DNA from: an uncultured Flavobacteriales bacterium | GTDB taxonomy: Bacteria > Bacteroidota > Bacteroidia > Flavobacteriales_D > Crocinitomicaceae | Direction of reading: 5' to 3' | Assembly (NCBI GenBank): GCA_905479845.1 | Contig: CAJQOB010000260.1 | Coordinates: 1 to 8,321 of the forward strand | Length of the DNA stretch: 8,321 bases | In this document: positions 6,074 through 8,321 of the stretch, piece by piece | How positions within the stretch are numbered: the first letter of the stretch is position 1 | How the letters are laid out: each line of letters opens with the position of its first letter | Notes under the pieces: model-generated | What the model saw: the letters and a program-made list of their open reading frames with translations, nothing else | Databases searched by the model: none | Told to the model about the DNA's origin: nothing | Program-made: the position numbers and the translations under genes

Positions 6074-7363
6074 ATTAACGTTCCCTTTTACATAGCGCGC
6101 CGATACTTATCTTCCAAGAAGAAGAAAAATGTGATCAACTTGATTACACGTATTTCGGTAGTGGGAATTGCGGCAATTACTGCAGCCTTGATCATTTTAC
6201 TTTCCGCATTCAATGGGATTGAGAAAATGATCGAAGAATTGTATTCCGAATACGATACGGATATCACCATTCGACCAGAAGTAGGGAAAACATTCAACGA
6301 ACGCCAAATTGATTTAGAGAAATTACAGGCCGTCGAAGGAGTGTTTGCGTATACCAGAGCAGTTGAGGAGGTTGTGATTCTTAAGCATGAGAAGAAGTGG
6401 GTGAACGCAAAAATAATAGGGGTCGAACCTTCGTTTTTAGACATTACGAATATGTCAAAGCACATGATTGATGGCGATTCATTCGTGGGTGTGGACACAA
6501 CCGTAGAAGTAATTCCTATTATGGATGAGGAACTAGGTGTGGATATAAAAGACACCCTATTGACGATTCGCAATTATGGTGTAATTGGTGCAGGACTGCT
6601 CGATAAACTGGATGGATATATTCCTGAGAATGTTGGTCACGAAACTGTGATTTGCTATGTTCCCAAACGAAAAATCAAAATTGGCTTTGGAAAGAATCCT
6701 TTTCGAACGAATACAATCCGGGTTTCAGGTCGAATGAATTATAATCGCGAAGTAAACTCGGAAAATTTCGTTGTCCCGATTGAATTTGCGAAGGAATTGA
6801 TGTTGTACGATGATCACATTTCGGCTATTTACATCGATGTTGACCCTAAATTTGATAACGAATCCGTTCGAGATGAAATCAAGGAATTGATTGGCTCTGA
6901 TTTTGTCGTTAAAACGAACTTTGAGAAGAACGAACTGATCTATAAAACAAGTCGCTCGGAAAAGTTGATCGTGTTATTTATTCTACTCTTCATTTTTATT
7001 CTGGCAGCATTTAACCTTGTGGCGTCGCTGACGATGCTGTTTGTGGAGAAACTGGATAATATCGAAACGATGCAAAGCTTCGGTGCGAACAAGAAATTCA
7101 TTTTCAATATTTTCTTCTTTGAAGGTTTGCTAATCGCAGGTAAAGGAATTTTGTTTGGAGTTTTAGCAGGATACCTCATTTGTTTCTTGCAGATTAAATT
7201 TTCCTTGCTTACAATGCCAAACTCGGCAGGAGAAGCGTTCCCAATTGCTATTTCTTGGGTTGATGGGGTATTGATCATCTCCATGGTGACAATCTTGAGT
7301 GTGTTGTTCAGCTATTTCCCAGTGAAATACCTGATCTATAAAAATGTGAAGTCAGTCAATTGA
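6074..7363 (+). CDS. FtsX-family ABC transporter permease, LolC/LolE-type, probable ATT start
   Basis: This 429-residue inner-membrane permease belongs to the MacB/FtsX superfamily. Its closest type is LolC/LolE, which with the ATPase LolD releases lipoproteins for transfer to the outer membrane; a lone homodimeric permease would fit Bacteroidota. One membrane helix lies near the N-terminus (about 25-45), then ELYSEYDTDITIRPEVGKTF opens a large periplasmic MacB-PCD-like domain (to about 285). Three helices follow in the C-terminal FtsX domain (about 295-425), with the cytoplasmic-loop motif EKLDNIETMQSFGANKKFIFNIFFFEGL between the first two. The first ATG/GTG/TTG in frame is GTG at 6131, but the 19 codons before it read NVPFYIARRYLSSKKKKN after ATT, the conserved LolC/E N-terminus. 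Back to the in-frame TGA at 5972-5974 there is no ATG, GTG or TTG, so ATT at 6074 is the best start; the GTG start would give 410 residues. No LolD-like ATPase is visible nearby. Confidence 0.85.
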   Translation: MNVPFYIARRYLSSKKKKNVINLITRISVVGIAAITAALIILLSAFNGIEKMIEELYSEYDTDITIRPEVGKTFNERQIDLEKLQAVEGVFAYTRAVEEVVILKHEKKWVNAKIIGVEPSFLDITNMSKHMIDGDSFVGVDTTVEVIPIMDEELGVDIKDTLLTIRNYGVIGAGLLDKLDGYIPENVGHETVICYVPKRKIKIGFGKNPFRTNTIRVSGRMNYNREVNSENFVVPIEFAKELMLYDDHISAIYIDVDPKFDNESVRDEIKELIGSDFVVKTNFEKNELIYKTSRSEKLIVLFILLFIFILAAFNLVASLTMLFVEKLDNIETMQSFGANKKFIFNIFFFEGLLIAGKGILFGVLAGYLICFLQIKFSLLTMPNSAGEAFPIAISWVDGVLIISMVTILSVLFSYFPVKYLIYKNVKSVN

Positions 7364-7435
7364 AAAAAATGATGTTTCTCTACAGAAATATCAGAACCTA
7401 CACATCGCTGAAATGGAAGAGGCAATGATCCTTAG

Positions 7436-7708
7436 ATGTGTAGGGCAGCTCGAACATATGTCGAAGGAAAGAGAAAATTTTATCTTGTTTTATCAGAAGA
7501 TAGTATCAGTAAACAACAGTACACGTATGAAGCTGTTCCAATGATTCGAAACAACAAGATCGACGATTCTGGCCTGTTAGAATTTGACTTTTCCTATGCG
7601 ATGAACGCATTAAAAGGAGCGAACTCATTTGCTGCATTTGTTTGGAATCAAAATGGCGAGGAAATCCTGGGGGAAATCAAGCTCGAAGCGTACGCGATTG
7701 AGGAATGA
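7436..7708 (+). CDS. Unidentified 90-residue protein, possibly a gene remnant
   Basis: I do not recognise this protein. It has no signal peptide or membrane helix. It looks soluble and strand-rich, with acidic and aromatic residues and a conserved-looking end (LLEFDFSYAMNALKGANSFAAFVWNQNGEEILGEI). Codon use resembles that of its neighbours, and the reading frame is the longest in this interval. The ATG immediately follows an in-frame TAG (7433-7435), no promoter is evident, and the permease gene ends 72 nt upstream. The N-terminus (MCRAARTYVEGKRKFYLVLSED) reads as if entered in the middle of a domain, so a 5'-truncated remnant is as likely as a small intact gene. Read-through from the permease gene is the likeliest expression route. 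Confidence 0.5.
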   Translation: MCRAARTYVEGKRKFYLVLSEDSISKQQYTYEAVPMIRNNKIDDSGLLEFDFSYAMNALKGANSFAAFVWNQNGEEILGEIKLEAYAIEE

Positions 7709-7762
7709 TTTCAATATTTCGATTTGCCTCAAAATTCAATTAAATATTTATTCACAATCGCC

Positions 7763-7791
7763 TTGTTTCTATAATAAAACCCGTATATTTG
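7763..7791 (+). promoter_or_regulatory. Promoter for atpD
   Basis: TTG (7763-7765) and TAtaTTTG (7784-7791), followed by C, match the Bacteroidota -33/-7 elements with 18 nt between them. This is the best promoter in the window. It lies in an AT-rich intergenic stretch after the 90-codon ORF and predicts transcription from about 7795-7800, leaving a leader of roughly 90-95 nt before the atpD ATG at 7891. Confidence 0.7.
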
Positions 7792-7816
7792 CACCGAAAT
7801 TCCAGCGAGAATTGTG

Positions 7817-7882
7817 ATGAAAAACGTTTCAAAGCAAGACTCAACAAAGGAAAAACGGAATGCTGTTAATTACAATAAATAG
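7817..7882 (+). CDS. Possible 21-codon leader ORF upstream of atpD
   Basis: ATG at 7817 opens a 21-residue frame ending in TAG (7880-7882), 8 nt before the atpD ATG. The peptide is rich in Lys (5) and Asn (4), has no hydrophobic stretch and resembles nothing I know. Its position inside the predicted leader makes translational coupling or attenuation conceivable, but a frame this short also occurs by chance. A weak 5-bp inverted repeat (AATTC 7798-7802, GAATT 7809-7813) lies just upstream. Confidence 0.22.
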   Translation: MKNVSKQDSTKEKRNAVNYNK

Positions 7883-7890
7883 ACGCCAAC

Positions 7891-8321
7891 ATGTCGAATA
7901 TTAAAGGTAAAATTTCACAGGTAATTGGACCTGTAGTAGATGTACACTTCGAAAAGGGATCTGAACTTCCTAGCATCTATGATGCATTAGAAGTATTTAA
8001 AGAAAACGGAACGAGAGTTGTTCTCGAGGTGCAATCTCACGTAGGAGAAAATTCTGTTCGTGCGATCTCAATGGATTCTACAGATGGATTCTTGAGAGGT
8101 ATGGATGTTACTTCAACAGGTTCGGCGATCAAAATGCCAGCCGGTGAAGAAATCAAAGGACGTTTGTTCAACGTAGTTGGAGAAGCAATTGATGGTTTAG
8201 GGGAGTTAGATAACACTAACGGAAACCCAATTCACCGTGAAGCACCAAGATTCGAAGATCTTTCAACTGCAACTGAGGTACTTTTCACAGGTATTAAGGT
8301 AATCGATTTGATTGAGCCTTA
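7891..8321 (+). CDS. atpD: ATP synthase F1 subunit beta, N-terminal part (3' end outside window)
   Basis: This gene encodes the catalytic beta subunit of the F1 sector of the membrane ATP synthase. The 143 visible residues cover the N-terminal beta-barrel (GKISQVIGPVVDVHF, LEVQSHVGENSVRAISMDSTDGFLRGM) and the start of the nucleotide-binding domain (GRLFNVVGEAIDGLG, then PIHREAPRFEDL and GIKVIDLIEP). The window ends before the P-loop, so the catalytic residues cannot be checked. The ATG start gives the expected MSNIKGKISQ N-terminus. The gene has its own promoter and follows unrelated genes, which fits the Bacteroidota arrangement in which atpD-atpC is split from the rest of the atp cluster; atpC would be expected downstream. 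Confidence 0.97.
   Translation, partial: MSNIKGKISQVIGPVVDVHFEKGSELPSIYDALEVFKENGTRVVLEVQSHVGENSVRAISMDSTDGFLRGMDVTSTGSAIKMPAGEEIKGRLFNVVGEAIDGLGELDNTNGNPIHREAPRFEDLSTATEVLFTGIKVIDLIEP

Noticed and set aside
6088..6573. A 161-codon minus-strand ORF opposite the permease gene
   Set aside because: It is Ser/Thr/Ile-rich with no domain signal and lies wholly opposite the conserved permease coding frame, so it is a shadow.
6940..7284. A 114-codon minus-strand ORF opposite the permease C-terminus
   Set aside because: It is the antisense shadow of the FtsX-domain helices and has no independent support.
1..8321. A defence system, mobile element or CRISPR array
   Set aside because: No recombinase, transposase, nuclease-helicase, toxin-antitoxin pair, direct-repeat array or tRNA was seen; all large genes are ordinary chromosomal families.

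Overview
The window reads as a piece of a Bacteroidota chromosome, probably Flavobacteriales and possibly near the Crocinitomicaceae (the family is a guess). The evidence is: a secreted protein with a choice-of-anchor-L region and a type IX secretion (gliding-motility type) C-terminal domain; several TAnnTTTG promoter boxes of the Bacteroidota sigma factor; start codons without clear Shine-Dalgarno sequences; and an atpD gene standing apart from the main ATP synthase genes. The sequence is moderately AT-rich and looks vertically inherited. No insertion sequence, phage gene, CRISPR array, tRNA or rRNA was found.

Layout from left to right: the C-terminal third of a short-chain dehydrogenase/reductase (+, cut by the left edge); a convergent 796-residue secreted T9SS substrate with Ig-like repeats and a PKD domain (-); a divergent membrane-anchored M23 peptidase (+); an MsbA-like ABC exporter (-) whose 3' end overlaps the peptidase gene by 11 bp; a short divergent promoter region; rbfA (+); a strong hairpin; a LolC/LolE-type FtsX-family permease (+) that seems to start at an ATT codon; a 90-codon unidentified ORF (+); and a promoter, a leader of about 100 nt and the first 143 codons of atpD (+, cut by the right edge).

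Most genes concern the cell envelope (surface adhesin-like protein, peptidoglycan hydrolase, lipid-type exporter, lipoprotein-release-type permease). They sit beside two housekeeping genes for ribosome maturation and ATP synthesis. They do not form one operon: orientation switches repeatedly and most genes seem to have their own promoter.

I see no convincing undescribed multi-gene system. The observations most worth a second look concern gene expression: the probable ATT start of the permease behind two leader hairpins, -7 boxes placed only 4-6 nt before start codons (suggesting leaderless or nearly leaderless mRNAs), and a 21-codon ORF in the atpD leader.
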